From positions 2,542,001 through 2,606,000 of the forward strand of contig JBCAML010000001.1 of assembly GCA_038503075.1 (NCBI GenBank): DNA of 64,000 nt, read 5' to 3'. Both the position numbers and the translations under genes were made by a program. Under the pieces are notes generated by a model, which was not told where the DNA came from, made no database searches, and saw only the letters and a list, made by a program, of their open reading frames with translations. The DNA comes from Gyromitra esculenta. Its lineage: Eukaryota; Ascomycota; Pezizomycetes; Pezizales; Discinaceae. This document shows, piece after piece, positions 46,501-59,913 of the stretch. Position 1 is the stretch's first letter. Each line of letters starts with the position of its first letter.

Positions 46501-49161
46501 TCGGTCGAATCTACCGGGTCTTCGAAGCGCTGGATCAATCGAATCTGGCCGATTGGTAGCTCCAATAACCACGACCTGACCTCTTCCATCCATTCCATCC
46601 ATAAGGGCAAGCAGGGTTGAAACAATGGACGCATGGATCTGCTCCTGTTTACTAGACCGAACAGGTGCAAGACCTAAACAAGAAATAATTAGATATCACG
46701 ACTTGGAAAATAGAGTAGGGACAATACCATCAATCTCATCGAAGAAGATAATACTCGGTTGGTTGTTCTTTGCTTCCTCGAATAGCAACCTCAATTGTCT
46801 CTCGGCTTCACCGACCCACTTACTTAGACAATCGGCTCCCTTCCTCATATAGAATGTGACTTTTCTACTCTCGGAGCTACAACTCGCCGCCAACGCCCTA
46901 GCCATCAATGTTTTACCGGTACCAGGAGGACCATAAAACAAAACACCACGAGGAGGAGTCATATTCTTAGCCGCAAATATCTCAGGGTAGGACAAAGGCA
47001 GTTGAACCATTTCCTTGAGTAAGTGAATCTTATCGTCCAAACCTCCAACGCTGTCGAATGTGATATCTGTAGCCACACCCAACGGGTCTGCATCCGCAAG
47101 AGTTTGCTTTGTCGGCTTTGTAACCTTTCCAAGATTCGCAGGAGTTCCTTGAAGGGGGTCCATATTATGTGTCTGGGCCACTGAAGGGAGTAGCCCGGGA
47201 CCGTTAGCGGCTGTAGGGGTCATGCCCATGCCTCCGCCAATACCAGCCATGCCAGAGACTCCTCCAATACCGCTAGGTTTTTGCATTCGATCATCATCCG
47301 AACTATCAGAGTCAATATCCAGAGGCATATTACTGAATTTTCCGGGCCGACCAAATAATGGGATATGACCGCTTCCTCCGCCAAACGGACCCAAGGTATC
47401 GAAGAGTGATTTCCCAGGTTGTGCAATTGTCCCGGCGCGTCTCCTCGAGGGAGTCGATGCACCTCCTTCCGGTTCGTCGAAAAGGATCTTGTTTTCTGGC
47501 CGTAAAATTCGGTAATCAACAGGCTGTGCTCGTCGCCTCAGAGTCCTATCAGGGACTTCTTCATTTCCAGACGGACCAGAACCTCTTAGTGGCCGTCGTC
47601 GCTTAGGTGAAGGTCTTAAATCTTCAAGCTCCTCTGCCGCCTCTAGCTGCTCAGCCTGACTGACTTGTTCATGGTCCGATGAGTCCAATCGTCGCTTACT
47701 ACTTCTCAGCTGAGAGTTTGTTGCCGCAGGACGCTTCCCTTGGCTTCTCCCACGCCTTGAAGTATTGATCTCCGAATAGTCTTCATCGTCATCCTCGATC
47801 ACAAATGGCTGGGTTGACTTTGGTGGTTTTGAAGGAGAACCAGCATCCGAAGACATTTCCTCGCCACTTCCGTCGTCATCATCCTCACGATACTCGTCTT
47901 CGTCACTCTCCCCTCCAGCCTTTCGACTGCCTCCGCTATTGCTCTTCCTCAATCGTCCAAGGCGATTCCCGCGTTTTGATGGTGATTCTTTGAGCTTATC
48001 AGCGCTCATGGTAAGTGCACGTTCCTTATCGGCGGCAGATCTAGTAGTTCTAGGTGAAGCTGTAGATTCACGGCGTCCACCACCACCGATACTCCTTGTA
48101 CGAGTCCGTCTACTCGGCAAATCGTCTTCGTCTTCATCTGCTTCGTGGCCTGCATCAAGGTCTCCCTGCATACTCTCCTCCTCTCCGGGTGCATCCATAT
48201 CTTCATCTGCCTCAATGGCATCAGTAGCGGGTATCTCGTCGGTAATTTCCATGGGTACAACGTGATGTTGTTCAGTGCTGGCATTTTCGGTTTGGATTTC
48301 GTCATGACCGCCATCCATCTGTGCAGAAGGCTCCTCTTCCTCTTTCTTGTAGGAGCCGTTGCTAGACACCTGTGCTCCAGCCGCCTCCAGGGAACTCTCC
48401 CCTTCCTCCATAATTGCTTCTTCATGGCCCATGATAATCTCTGCACGCTTTCCAGAAGTTGTGAGTTGAGCAAGCGGCTCATCGATATGTCCCAACCGGC
48501 TGCTCCTCCTCGTTATTAACCCCGTACCGATTGGTGGCGGGCCAGCACTGCCTCCGCGAGGGCCGGCGGTCTTTGTAGGTACTTTTCCTCCGGTGGTAGG
48601 ACGAGCCGTAGCGTTGGCGGACGCAGCTCTAGCAGATCGGCGAGTGGGCGGGTTCGGAGGTTCGGCGAGACCTGAGCCAACTTGGGCTTTGCCCACTCTT
48701 AGCTTTATGACCAGCTTCCTCTTCGAGGAGGGAGCTTCGGTTTTGATGCCTTTTTTCGAGGACTTTGATTTCCTCTCCTGTCGATCTTCATCCTCATTGT
48801 CCTCATCATCATCATCCTGCTCAACCTCATCCGTATCATCTTCAACGTAATTGGTCCTGGACTTCCTTGCGCTTCGTAAAGGCCTACCCGAGGGGCCCAT
48901 CTCTATTGGGTCGTCTTCCTGGTCCATGTAGTCCTCCTCATCTTCCATGGAGATTTCATCCTCGTCACTCTCGTATTGATCTCCCCTTCTACGACCACCA
49001 GGTGCCTTCTTCTTTCCCTTGGTGGCAGGCCTCGATTTGCGTCCTTGTCTGGGAGATGGCATATCGTTAAAATTTTCGTCGCTTGAGTCCGAGGCCAGGG
49101 GGTCATCCTTCTGACGCTTCCGTTTCCGTACTGGAGGATGGCCTGCATTACGAAGTGGCAT
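43587..49161 (-). CDS. YTA7: AAA ATPase of the Yta7/ATAD2 family with bromodomain
   Basis: Yta7 is a chromatin-bound ATPase that evicts H3-H4 and limits heterochromatin spread. Seven exons (minus): 46728-49161, 46357-46673, 46169-46301, 45904-46116, 45419-45846, 44052-45360, 43587-43984; 1743 residues. Residues 1-670 are charged and disordered (chromatin-binding). AAA1 has Walker A GPPGTGKT (about 744-751), Walker B IIFFDEID, NRPDSIDPALRRPGRFDRE and a GYGGADLRALC sensor 2 built across an intron. AAA2 is degenerate: HGPAGMGQ replaces GKT, and FIPEID stands at Walker B. A bromodomain-like region (KNWLKIRL to YYNLDIDVIEERLSNGYY) follows at about 1190-1330, as in the family. Introns are 52-67 nt. 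Confidence 0.93.
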
Positions 49162-51287
49162 ATTGGGCGAGTGGGAGCGGGGAGATGGTCAAAGCAGAAG
49201 ACAAAAGCTAGAAGCCACGGATTGTAAGTATGCTCCCCAAGATGCACAGGATGCAGAAAGAAAGAACGATATATGGGGATGAAGCGAAATGGCCCCGGAT
49301 GAGGCGGATGAAGGCAGATGAGCGGATAGGCAGAGGATGAGAGGGGATGGGGGGATGAGAGCGTGGGTGTGTGGGGGTGGAGGAGGAGGAGGAAGATGGA
49401 AGCTAAAAATAAGAGGGAAGCTAAGAGGAACAAGAGTGACACACAACGAACAGAGAGCCCAATAACATACGTAAGGGATTAGAGTTTTTAATCTCCAGAC
49501 AATCTCTTCGGCAAGCGAGCAATAGAAGCTCAGCAAGTGCCCGGTCGGGGCGTGGAAGGCACGTGAGGACGAGAGCGCGAGCGAGAGCGAGAGCGAGAGC
49601 AGCAGCGATAGCAGAGCAAGCAGCAAGACCGTCAAAGTCGAGGAGCAAGAAAAGGATGGATAGAACCACGATGGGTGCGTTGAATACTCGGCACGAACGA
49701 CAGGCGAGGAGCCAAAGGTTGTGAGAAAAAAACGAAGCACGCGGGAAAGAAAGAAAAAAACGAGTGCCTGAGCGCCGCAGCGTCGGTTTACAAGCACAGT
49801 AGAAAATCGCGGAAGATCAATCTGATTATCGATCGCGGGGGTGGTCGACGCGTGAAGAGTGGCGAGACGAGACACGACAGGACAAGGGAGGGAACAACCC
49901 GCGCGCGACGCAGCTGGCTGGGGGGAGTAAAATAAAATGAAATAAAAAGACAACAGGAAGGCCGACGGCGAACGTAGACCAACAACCAAAGAACGGTTTC
50001 TTCTCTGCACAGCACAAGGCTGGTAGGGAGGGCTGCCGCGTAAATAATGGATGCAGAGGGGGGGCTGGGCGGAACGACAGGAGCAAAGAACGCCCTCTGT
50101 GCAGGGGCAAGGGGCAAACTCCAAATAATAATTTGGCTCTCACCGTAAGAGCTCGTCTCTAGATCTCTCTGTTGTTTGCTCCCACTGTCTTTCGTCTTCG
50201 ATCCCTCAGTCTACTTTGGCGCTGGTGTCACGACCAAGTGATTCTCGCTGACGACCGCTCGCTGCTGCTGAGAAAGCCAGCCAGCCAGCCTGAGAGATGC
50301 TGCACAGCCCATCGCCGCTAGATCAGGTGTCTGGGCTGGAGTAGCCGTTTCGGGAATAGTCGCGGATCTTGGCATGCACCTCTCACCTAACCCTATGTCC
50401 TGCTGCTTGGCATCCCGAGCTCCCTCACCTCACTGCATCTCACTCGCACACGTCCCCCAGGCGCGCGAGACAGCAACAGTCTAGCTATTAAATGTGCACA
50501 CGCCATCTACAGGATACGATCAATCTGGTTTGGAGGGCGAGGGAATTGTAACGATAGGCGAAGAAATAGTCCCACCGACCGTATCCCACAAAATACTGCA
50601 CATCTGCCCTCTACCGAATCGCGATAAACCCCGAAGCTAGGCTAGAGCACATCTCCTTATTGATCCCGATATTTCGATTAGGTCTGCTGCTGCAGGTCCC
50701 GGCAGAATCGAGAATTTAAGCTTTTTTGGATGCCTAAATTTGCCGGGCGACAGGAACAGGTACACATGTTAGCTCTCTAAGCCCCACTTGATTTGAAGTA
50801 GTAGCCATGCTTTTTTATTCGCTAATAAATCCTCCCCCCATGCTCTACTTATCGTATTTACGCCGCTGACGTCTGCTAGTATCACGTGCCTTGATTGCAC
50901 CTCGCTCAAACCCGGGGTCAACTCTTGATCCTTCCCGAATGTCTTGCCTGGCAACTGTCAACCACTCAAGACAACGGCCTTACCAGGAAATCTTCTATTG
51001 CTGTGCCACTAAGCGACTAGATAGCTATCAAAATCTCACTCCCGCTTATCAAAAAAATCCTCATCCGATGGAAATTTGATAATTATGAAAACCCCACCAA
51101 AACAAAAACCTTTCTTTTTTGCGACGCAATTCTGCTATCCATCATTAACACAAGAGAGCATCAGCAGCCGAGAGTAACAAAAAAAAAAAAAAGCAAGTAA
51201 TCCGATCCCAAAACGTAAAACACCATAAGTAATCATTATCCCCATGCAAACACGCAAACACGCAAACACACACCAATGCAGAAATTA
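49162..51287. promoter_or_regulatory. YTA7 upstream region; purine/pyrimidine-skewed leader
   Basis: 2.1 kb between two minus-strand genes. The first 1 kb upstream of the YTA7 start is very purine-rich on the plus strand (so C/T-rich in the transcript sense), with a GAGCGA-type minisatellite near 49576-49612. This leaves a 311-codon frame open that I do not regard as coding. The rest shows no gene. Confidence 0.5.
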
Positions 51288-54200
51288 TTAACGACCTTGG
51301 TCCTGCAGAGTAGCCATAACCCCTTCAAGAGCATTGGCCTTTGTTAATTCTGCTTTTCCATTCCCACCACCTCTGGTCGCAGCTTTTTTCTCACCGTCCA
51401 CCTTAATCACCTTCGTAACAGCACTCAACCTTTCCATCCACTTCTTCCTCGCTAGGAGTCTTTGACGAACACTTTCATTAACTGCAACCCGCTTAAAGAT
51501 ATCCACAACGCTGAGAAAAATATCCGACTGGGGTGTATTAGCAGGCGCCGACTTTAGGCCCTCGACAACCTCTAATAATACCGTGAAGATATCCTTGGGG
51601 ACTGTGGTCTGGCTCGGCTGGCTCGAAGAAGCAGCCTTTTTCACGACCCGTAGAGGGGATTTTGCGAGTATTCTAACTGCATTCGAGGACTGCGATATGT
51701 TGGAGAGGATATTGATTCCTAGAGCAAAGTTGCGAGTGACGGCCGATGCAACTGATTTCTGCATCTGTTTGATCGATATTTCGATATTAAAGAGGAGCGC
51801 CGCCATAACAACTTCGCTCTCAGCAACTATAATCGCGCACTCCCTCGAATACCTAGTTGCGAGATCTATTCAAACGGAATGTTAGGAATGTTTATGAACC
51901 AACGTTTTCGCAGAGATACGTACCCAGCTGCATGATCCCTCTCCCATATCCAGCGCTCGTCTTTACCAGCTCACACCCCTTCCTCACTCTGTTAATCAAT
52001 CGTTCATCATCTGCAACCTGAGCCCCCGCGGCCTTGAGTACTCTCCGTCGCGCGATCCGAACTCTAGCATTCGATTCCCGCCTTACTCTATATCCTCTCC
52101 ACGCACTCTGAATTACAACTACCTCGCCAAGTATTTTCCGTAGTCGGACTAACCAAGAGAATTCCCGCCAACTCTTTTGGATCAGGATGGCTGCTCTCCG
52201 CCTTCGAGTCGTTTCTACCCAGTGTCGCTGGAGGGCGATAGCTTGGGTTCGCAAAGCAATGAACTGACACCTTTGCCGCCGGGTCTCGACAGCAGATCGA
52301 CGAAATCTCTGGACAGTAAGTGCTGCCCATCGTACTTCAAGGAAATTTAATCTAGCCCTCAAGCCCGCCTGGTATGCTCTAAATTGTTCTTGAATGACTA
52401 GAGCTGCCCGGACTTGCGTCTCACACCTTTGCCGTACCAACATACCTCTAGCAAGGGCTTGAACGTTCACCACTGCACGCCTCGCAGTAAGGAATTCACT
52501 TCGAGGAGCTCTCACGGCCATCTGATTCCTCCACCATTTCTGAATCCTGACCGTCGCACTTCTTGAAATCAGATAATCCGTTCGAAGTTCCGTCCCAACC
52601 AGATGATTTCGCCACCATTCCTCCAGCGTTTTTACGGCGATCCTCTGATGTTCCAGCCTCCTCCTAACTAGTAGACCCCTTGCAACAGCCTGGAACCCCA
52701 TCATAGCTTGCCTGGCAATACCAATTCTCGCCTGAAATCTAGACTCTCTAATCCATCTCCACCGTCGCTGTATCTTGACGATCAACGCCCGCAATATCTC
52801 GGTTTCCCGGCGCACGAGCATACCACGCATACGTGACTGGATTTTGATCATGCCACTAACAAGCTTGCTGATTTGGATATGAAGATACTGGCGATATGCG
52901 CGCTGGATAGTTACCGCAGCATTTGTGACACGAACCCTAGTATTGACTAGATTGGCGCATGCGTGAGCGAGTATAAGAAGGTTAATACGTTTATGGGACA
53001 TGTGTCGGAAGGCGTGAGCACGATAAGACCGTTGAATTGCCATTGCGGCTCGCTCCTTAACAGACCATTGGAACAATCTTGAGCACAGATATGCTAGACC
53101 AGCAATGACAAAATCCTTGTCGAATACTCGCTCGTATTTCTGCGAATCATCGAACAAGCTAGCTATTAGGCCACGTATTTTATTAGCATATTACAGACAC
53201 CATGAAAGACGGATATTGTAGATTTACCAAAGTATGAGCTACATCCAAGTGCTTTTAATTTCTCCACTAACGGGGCATTTTTCTCCCTCTTCATGTTGAC
53301 CGGGAAAAACTGCTCATACTCCTCTACAATCTTTCCAAACACCTTTCCATCCGAGAAACTCGTCGTCAAGTTTTCCACACGGAGGTCATAAATCTTAGCA
53401 ATAGAACTTGCCCATTTCGTAAGTAGCTGCACATGATCCGTCGGTTCCTCAACCCCGTCATCTACGGAGGCCTTGGGTGAAAGTGAATTTTGATTTGACC
53501 GATACTCAAGTCTTCTGATCTCTTTCTTGACTTCGCTCCAGTCCACCAACAGCTCGAGTCCCCATCGGCTGACAACGCCCCACAGCAAACCGACTGTTTT
53601 CTCCCGGAAGCCATCCACAACGTCCTTCGCAGTAACCTTGCCCGGGTTCCCGCCAACAGCTTCCAAAGCTGCGACCGCCAGCGAAACATTATGCAACTTA
53701 TGTGTTCTAGTAGAAGCAGGAAGCTTCAGGTTAGATGATAGGGGCCATTGTTGCTGGATACTTCTCGTTACCTCTGTTGACCCAGCCGGAGGTTGGGGAT
53801 AAAGAAGGAGTTCAACGACACGGCAGAAACGGACACCATCTCGCATATCTACTGCAAGGTTCGAAATTTCATATTCATACTCTTCCAATGGATGCTGCGA
53901 AGTTTCGGGAAGATAGTTTAAATGGCCCAGTGGTCTCAAAATATCTCCCACAGATGGCAAAAGTAATCTTGATAATTGATGGAGGATTGATGCCGAGGAT
54001 TTGTGGGGAGAAGACTATAAAACTTTAGAAATTACTCCTAATAAGGTGCATTGGCGATTGTAGATACGAACCTTCTTGAACAAGCGTAGCCTTCCAAGTG
54101 CACCTTGGGCTTTGGCTTTGTCTATCAATAAGATAAGCATTAAACTCCGAAGTAGGCTCTTCCTCAGTAACCAAGCTGGGCTTCCCCAATCCTCATTGTC

Positions 54201-56093
54201 ACCGTGTGAATTATTTAACTGGATACCTCTTCCCCTAGTCGCATCTTCCAATGATGGGCAAGCCAACGCGTCTTCGCACTTTATGAGATATCTTTCTAGA
54301 AATATCTCTGCATACCTCTTCTTCTCCACAGCGTTCTTATATAGGGTGGGGAACATTTCTCTTCCGATAACGACTTCTAGTCCGGCAATCAATCCTGATA
54401 GATCATAGCACTCAAAAAAGAGCGCCAAAAACTTTTTTCTGACGGCAAGATCCTCAGCCCAGCCCCACCCTTGACCATTGAGGCCTACACCAACCCTTTC
54501 AAGCTTTACCGATGAACTCTTTTCCAAAACGTCCTTTGGCACCGATAACGCCCCATAAAGTAAACTCGCTTGCAAGCGCTTGAAAAGTAGGGGAAAGGGC
54601 GCTGAGGAGTATATTCGTAGGAAGTCTTTCCTTATTGTCGCTTCGGAAGGCTCTGGCGTGGGTGAAAATGTGTCGGTCAAAATTGAATTGAGCAGCTGAG
54701 AAACTGAGGACTCCTGCGCCAAAAGCCAAGAATCTTCATACATCTCAGTCCTGAACAGATCTTCTTGCAGAATGGGGTTCAGCTCTCGCTTAGATCTTCT
54801 ATCGCCAGGCTGACGAAAAACAGCCCCAGGCAGAAGTAGATCCATTGGAAGGGAAAACGGCGCTAGCTCAGCTTCCTCTTCCTTTGATAACGCAGGTGGT
54901 GTTGGTGGGAGCTGTAGGCCGAGTTTTCGGCGCTTAAGAAGACGGAGCTTATTTGAGGCGGCATGTGAAGAATTTCCAGAACCTGCTGTAGATGGCGTAG
55001 AACCAGTGGAAATGAAAGATATATCTTCTTCATCCAATATCATAGACTCGCTGCGTCTTTTCAGGGATTCTCGCGCGAATCTTTGTGGCTGATTGGCCTG
55101 GACGGGAGCCGATCTATCGGGGGGCTTCATCTTTGACCTCTCTATATTTCCACTGCCGGCACCTTTCAATGCGGGAAGCGGTCCCCCACTCCCACTCCTC
55201 CACTTCTCATCGTTTTCAAGCAGTGAGGATCTTCCAGGGGGTAAATTCTCCTTCCCCCCAGAATTTGCACGACGGGAAACCTCAATCCCAGGCTGATGAA
55301 GGGAGCGCGATGGTACCTGAAGAGGCCCTCTCTTGGGAGGAATGAATAAAGGCTTCTTCTCGAACATAGATCTCTTCTCGATTGGCCTTTCCTCAGATTT
55401 CGGTTTAGTTTGAGAGTTTGAGACACTTCGAGTTTTATCCCCCAACATTGTCTTTCTACTGGCTTGTTCTGGATGTGTTGATGACACCAATGTTGAAATT
55501 GGGGGAGAAACAACCAGAGCTTCCTGTTGGTCCTGGGAGGGAACTGTATTTTGAGCTTGGGATTTCCTTGCTGCAAGCATTGTGCTAATTCTCCGCCGAT
55601 TCTTCGTCTCGATTTTCCGTGTTATCCCAATCCCCATCCGACGGGGTTGTTGGTGCAACCCTTGACCTCGAATTTGCTGCTGCGGCTGCAGGGTCGAAAT
55701 AACATCAACATAAAAACTTGGCTCAGGGGCCCGAACACTCTCATTCACGTCTGATTGCTGTTGTTGATCTGATTGTCGTTGCTGATCTGACAGCTTTTGT
55801 TGGTCTGATGGCCGTTGTTGGTTCTGATTTTGTGATGAAGCCCATCCTGTCTTTCTCCTTGGGGGTTCGTGTAAAACAGCTCGTCGTTTTGCAGCACGGT
55901 TTGGAAATAGTTGGAAATCATCAGGCAGAGCTCTGGTATAGTCAAGGTCGTCAATTTCTTCATCGTTGTCGTCGTCGAGAGCTACCAGAGGAAACGAGGT
56001 TGGAGGTTGTTCGTTGAGTCGATATTCGGATCTGGAGTTGGAAGAGCGGACAGGACACGGCGTGCCCTCTTCCTCAGCGGAGAAGCGAGGCAT
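51288..56093 (-). CDS. Asp/ASPM-like spindle-pole protein (CH domain plus IQ motifs)
   Basis: Asp/ASPM proteins focus microtubule minus ends at spindle poles and bind calmodulin through IQ motifs. Exons (minus) 54072-56093, 53228-54014, 51924-53162 and 51288-51865 give 1541 residues. The N-terminal 600 are disordered, with a (SDQQ)n tract. A helical region (about 600-670) leads to a CH domain at about 700-830 (LEEYEYEISNLAVDMRDGVRFC, THKLHNVSLAVAALEAVG). At least ten IQ-type repeats follow (AIQRSYRAHAFR, TIQRAYRQYL, VIQSAWRGYRVRR), then an ARM-like helical C-terminus. The start MPRFSAEEEGTPCP at 56093 is the first ATG in frame and matches the usual TPCP-containing fungal start. Introns are 57-65 nt. 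Confidence 0.9.
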
Positions 56094-56950
56094 TTGGCGG
56101 GTTTGTTGTGAGTCGTGCAAGATGCTGGGCGGATGTGGTTTCTTGATTGTTGGAAGTTGATGCTGAACAAACAACACTTAAACGAGGTGTAGGAAACGGA
56201 GTTGGCATAGTTCCTACCGTTGCTGCAGCAACCTTGGCACGATGCTCGGTCCACCATCATCACTCGTCTCTTCATCAGAAAATGTAAGAACAAGTTGATA
56301 TCATAATCTTATCCGTTATCCAACAGTTTATTGTGCAAAAATTAAAAAAATTATTACAAATTGGGGAGAGAAACTGTCACAGAAAAAATAGAAAAACACT
56401 ACCCAAAAACCCCTAAACCCCACAAAAACGGTTTTTAAAAATAAAAATATATATAAAAGATCCCAAAAAAATCCAGAAATGGCCATCCAGTCAAGATGGT
56501 ACATACAGAGAAACCAAACACCATTACAGACGTAAGGTTACAAATGGCTTCGAGCTTCATCGAAAGCAGAGATACCACTTTAAAAAAAGATAGAAGATGA
56601 AGACATGGTTCGCTTTGGTTCTTTCATTTTCGCTCCCCAGGAGCTATGTAGATCCCCAAAGACCTCAACCAAACTGCATCGCATACCTTCTCTCGGGAAA
56701 AAAAGAGATCAAATCAACTGTTTTTCAGGAACAATCAAAGCGAAAACGAATGAAAAAACCCCCACCCCGGAACCCTTGTGATTTTTCACACCCAAACAGG
56801 GAGAGAAACATGGAAAACAAAAGAACACCGATGGAGAAAAATATGGAAACATCAAGAAATTAACCAGAAAAATCATGTACTCATTACCCCCGCTGAATGC
56901 ATGACTCGAATGAAAGCGCCTCCATATCGTAACAATTCTCTGTAAAAATC
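56094..56950. other. Intergenic region between the C2H2 gene and the Asp-like gene
   Basis: 857 bp with the 3' untranslated region of the C2H2 gene and the promoter of the Asp-like gene; AT-rich with A/T runs around 56340-56460. No gene is seen. Confidence 0.5.
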
Positions 56951-59913
56951 TCAAACTCCTAGTCTTCGCCTTCGACCCCTATTTCCACCTTCAGGTCGCT
57001 GAGATAGAACATTTCTTAGCTGCGGGTCATCTTTATCTTTGTCCATATGGTGAACTCTCACGTGCCTGTGCGGGCTGTCAGAGAAACTGTTATCCGCGCT
57101 CAAAGGGCTGTTTATAATACCGTTGAAGATTATCAGGTCTCGGGTATTTGTGTTCTCTATCTGGACAGAACGGGCAAACATATCCAGGAGAATCATGGAC
57201 TAGACCATGACGAATCATTTCGTTTTTCCTCTTAAATCCCTTGCCACCCTCCCCTCTGGCGCAGTTCTTTACGGGACAATAGTGTGGTCTAGCAGATGAA
57301 TGAACATTGGCATGAGAACTATAAATGTTAGCTAATGACGGCTTGGGCCTGTAAATTTTAGCTTACTTCAATAAATACTGTGTCTGGAATGGCTGAGCTT
57401 TGCATCCTTGATATTCGCATTTGAAAACGCCAGCAGCTAATTGACCTTGCTGCCCAGCCGATATGCCTGCTCGATTTCTTGGACTTGTTACTGTATCGTC
57501 AGTGCCCGGACTTGGCATCGTATCACCTGTACTTGGGCCTGATGGTGGCGTATGATCTGACCCATAATACGGGTCCATCATTGTGGAATCCCTTCGCCCA
57601 CTTATTGTCGATGGCATTTGTGGCTGCGCAAAGAAATTAGCTCCAGAGGGGGGTGGTGAGCTCATGATATTCGGAAGCTCGCGCGGATGTGGAAAAGCCG
57701 GAGCATAGGGACCTGTATTGCTGTTGGGACTGCCCTGAGACCCATCTTTTATTTGCGTATACGAGTAATGTTGATGCTGAGGATAATAAGGTCCGGGTGG
57801 GGAGTCCTGACTCATGTAATATTGTCTTTGTTGCACTGACATGTGGTGCATGGGAGGACGAGGGTTCCCGTCGGGTCCATATCCATGAGCTGCCGATCCA
57901 GGGGGTGGGAGCCCAGGTGATTGGGCGGCTTGAGCCGATCTGTTAGAAGGAGTGATACTCACATGGGAGGATACGGTTGGATACACCGTCCTAGAATTTG
58001 GGGCCATACGATTGGGATAACCCCTCCCGGACTGCTGCTGCTGAGAAGACTCTTTTTCAGCAATGTCCGCAAGAACGTGGATAGATGAGACAGGTGGTAA
58101 GGTTGTGTGCCTCCCGTCATTCCCGGGAGGGAGACTACTCGGTGAGCTTGCTGACTGAGCATTCATCGAAGCAATCATAGAAGGAAGTGGAGGTGGTGAG
58201 TTTGGTAAAGGTAATTTGTTATTTGGAAATAGCTGATTCGATGGACCAGGGGAAGGTGGGGGGGCACGATCAGTACCCCCGAGAGACGTTTGTGCATGGG
58301 CTGTTGGGGCCCAAGGTGTCGCGCTAGCCGTGGAAAAAAGGCCGGGTAATGTCGCTCCTGATGAAAATGGCTGTTGATCTTTAACAACCTCTCCAGCAGC
58401 GAGAGCCATGAGACTCACCGCTGTTTCTGAAGACACTTCAGCCTCCATAGCCTTGCTATCCTTTTTGCCTATACCATCTTTTTCCACACCCTCCATTTCC
58501 GATTTCATTTCTTGCTCCCCGTTCGTTGGCTTCTCTTCAGAACTCTCGTCAATATCCATAGCATCGGCTTCCAAAGTTAGTTTCTCCTTATCCTTGTCTG
58601 TTTTCTTATTATTGTCCTTCTCCTTTTTTTCTTTTTCCTCACCGTTCTCCTTTCTACCCTCTCCATTTCCATTTCCATTTCCTCCATCTCCCGAATTGCC
58701 CCTCCGTTCATCTCCTCCGTCACCGCCTGCTGCTGCTCCTCCGTTGGTTGAATTTCCGCTACCGCTATCTCCGTTCTGATTTCCATGTAAACCTTCACTT
58801 GATTGCTGTCTACTCACACTTCTACTCCCATGGTTACTATCCCCTCCACCTTCCCCATCTTGACCACCACTCCCTCCCTCCATCTCTGTTTCCGCAGATT
58901 CGCTTCCACTTGGCCAGGGTAATGGGCTTTCGCCGGCTCTGATCGCAACGAGCGGCTGATCGGGGCCGAGGAAACTGATAAGAACAGAGTCCCCCTGTGA
59001 TGGATGCACTCTTTGTCTTCTTCGCTTCTTCGTCGGCCGCGGACTTGAAGGAGCCAGTGTAGTATCAGAAACGATGGAACTCCGGCGCTCACTCTGGCTG
59101 ACCTGAGCGAAGCTTTCCGGAAAAAGCACTGGGTGAGCCTGCTCAAGTACCGGAGAAGATGTGGTAGACAGAGATTCGGTGGGGGTGGAACGTGGAGAGT
59201 CCACCGGCCCAGAGTTGTAAAACTGGGAATTCAGCGTAGTTATTTCGATTATCTTTCCTAATTGAAGATATGGGCGTTGCGAGGGCGTTGATACTAGGCC
59301 CTCGTAATCTTGCTCCCTATATCCCGTCTTTAAGGCTGGTTCGGACGCTAGCCGCAGTACTTTTGGGAGTAATGCTGAAGGATTGGGATTCGATTCAGCA
59401 GTGTATGCAAGCTCTTTAGAAAATGATGAGAAAATGAAGTCCTTCGACTGCTGTTTTTTCTCAATTATGAAAGGTTCTAGCGCATGCTCTGGCTTATAGG
59501 GAACATGCAACTTCTTAATTTTTTCTCCTTCCTCGTGTTCTGGGACAGTAATCCTCTGCGCTTCGTATGTTGGTTTCTTATATTTAGGTTTGGGTCTGAC
59601 GGGGTCTAAGCCGCTAAAGGACTCGTCCTTTGGAACGTGGCTTAGGCGCCCTGCGGCTGAATCGTCTATCTTGATCAGATTCTGCAAGATCGTATTCTTA
59701 TTATGCACATCCTGGGCTACGGGGTCCACTTACCCCAGATTTGGTTGAAAGACCAACAAATTTGTTTAATTCCGCTCTGAAGTTGAATGTTTAGACACGA
59801 ATTTACTTCCCCGAAGCCGATATCAGCTCTCGGATGTAGGTTAGGAGCAAGGCTTATTTTTGGCGATAGTGGCACAGAATAGGGAGTTGAATCGAGTGAT
59901 GCTGAATCTAGAC
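56951..59913 (-). CDS. C2H2 zinc-finger protein, 5' coding exon not located
   Basis: Exons (minus) 59734-59913, 57367-59665, 57121-57318 and 56951-57065 give about 930 residues. The N-terminal part (PLSPKISLAPNLHPRADIGFG) is joined through a 68-nt intron (59666-59733; CTGAT branch, GATAG acceptor) to DDSAAGRLSHVPKDESF. A long disordered Gly/Ser/Glu- and Pro-rich middle follows. The C-terminal 130 residues hold zinc-finger motifs assembled across two introns: CEYQGC...HANVH, CPVKNC...RHGLVH and CPFCPDREHKYPRPDNLQRHVRVH, then an Arg-rich end (GRRRRLGV). A strong acceptor (CATAG) at 59914 shows another exon upstream. It is probably a nuclear DNA-binding protein; I do not know the gene name. Confidence 0.8.

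Noticed and set aside
49189..50124. 311-codon open frame on the minus strand upstream of YTA7
   Set aside because: It is a product of the C/T-rich strand (Leu/Ser/Pro/Phe runs), has no family resemblance and lies where the YTA7 leader is expected.
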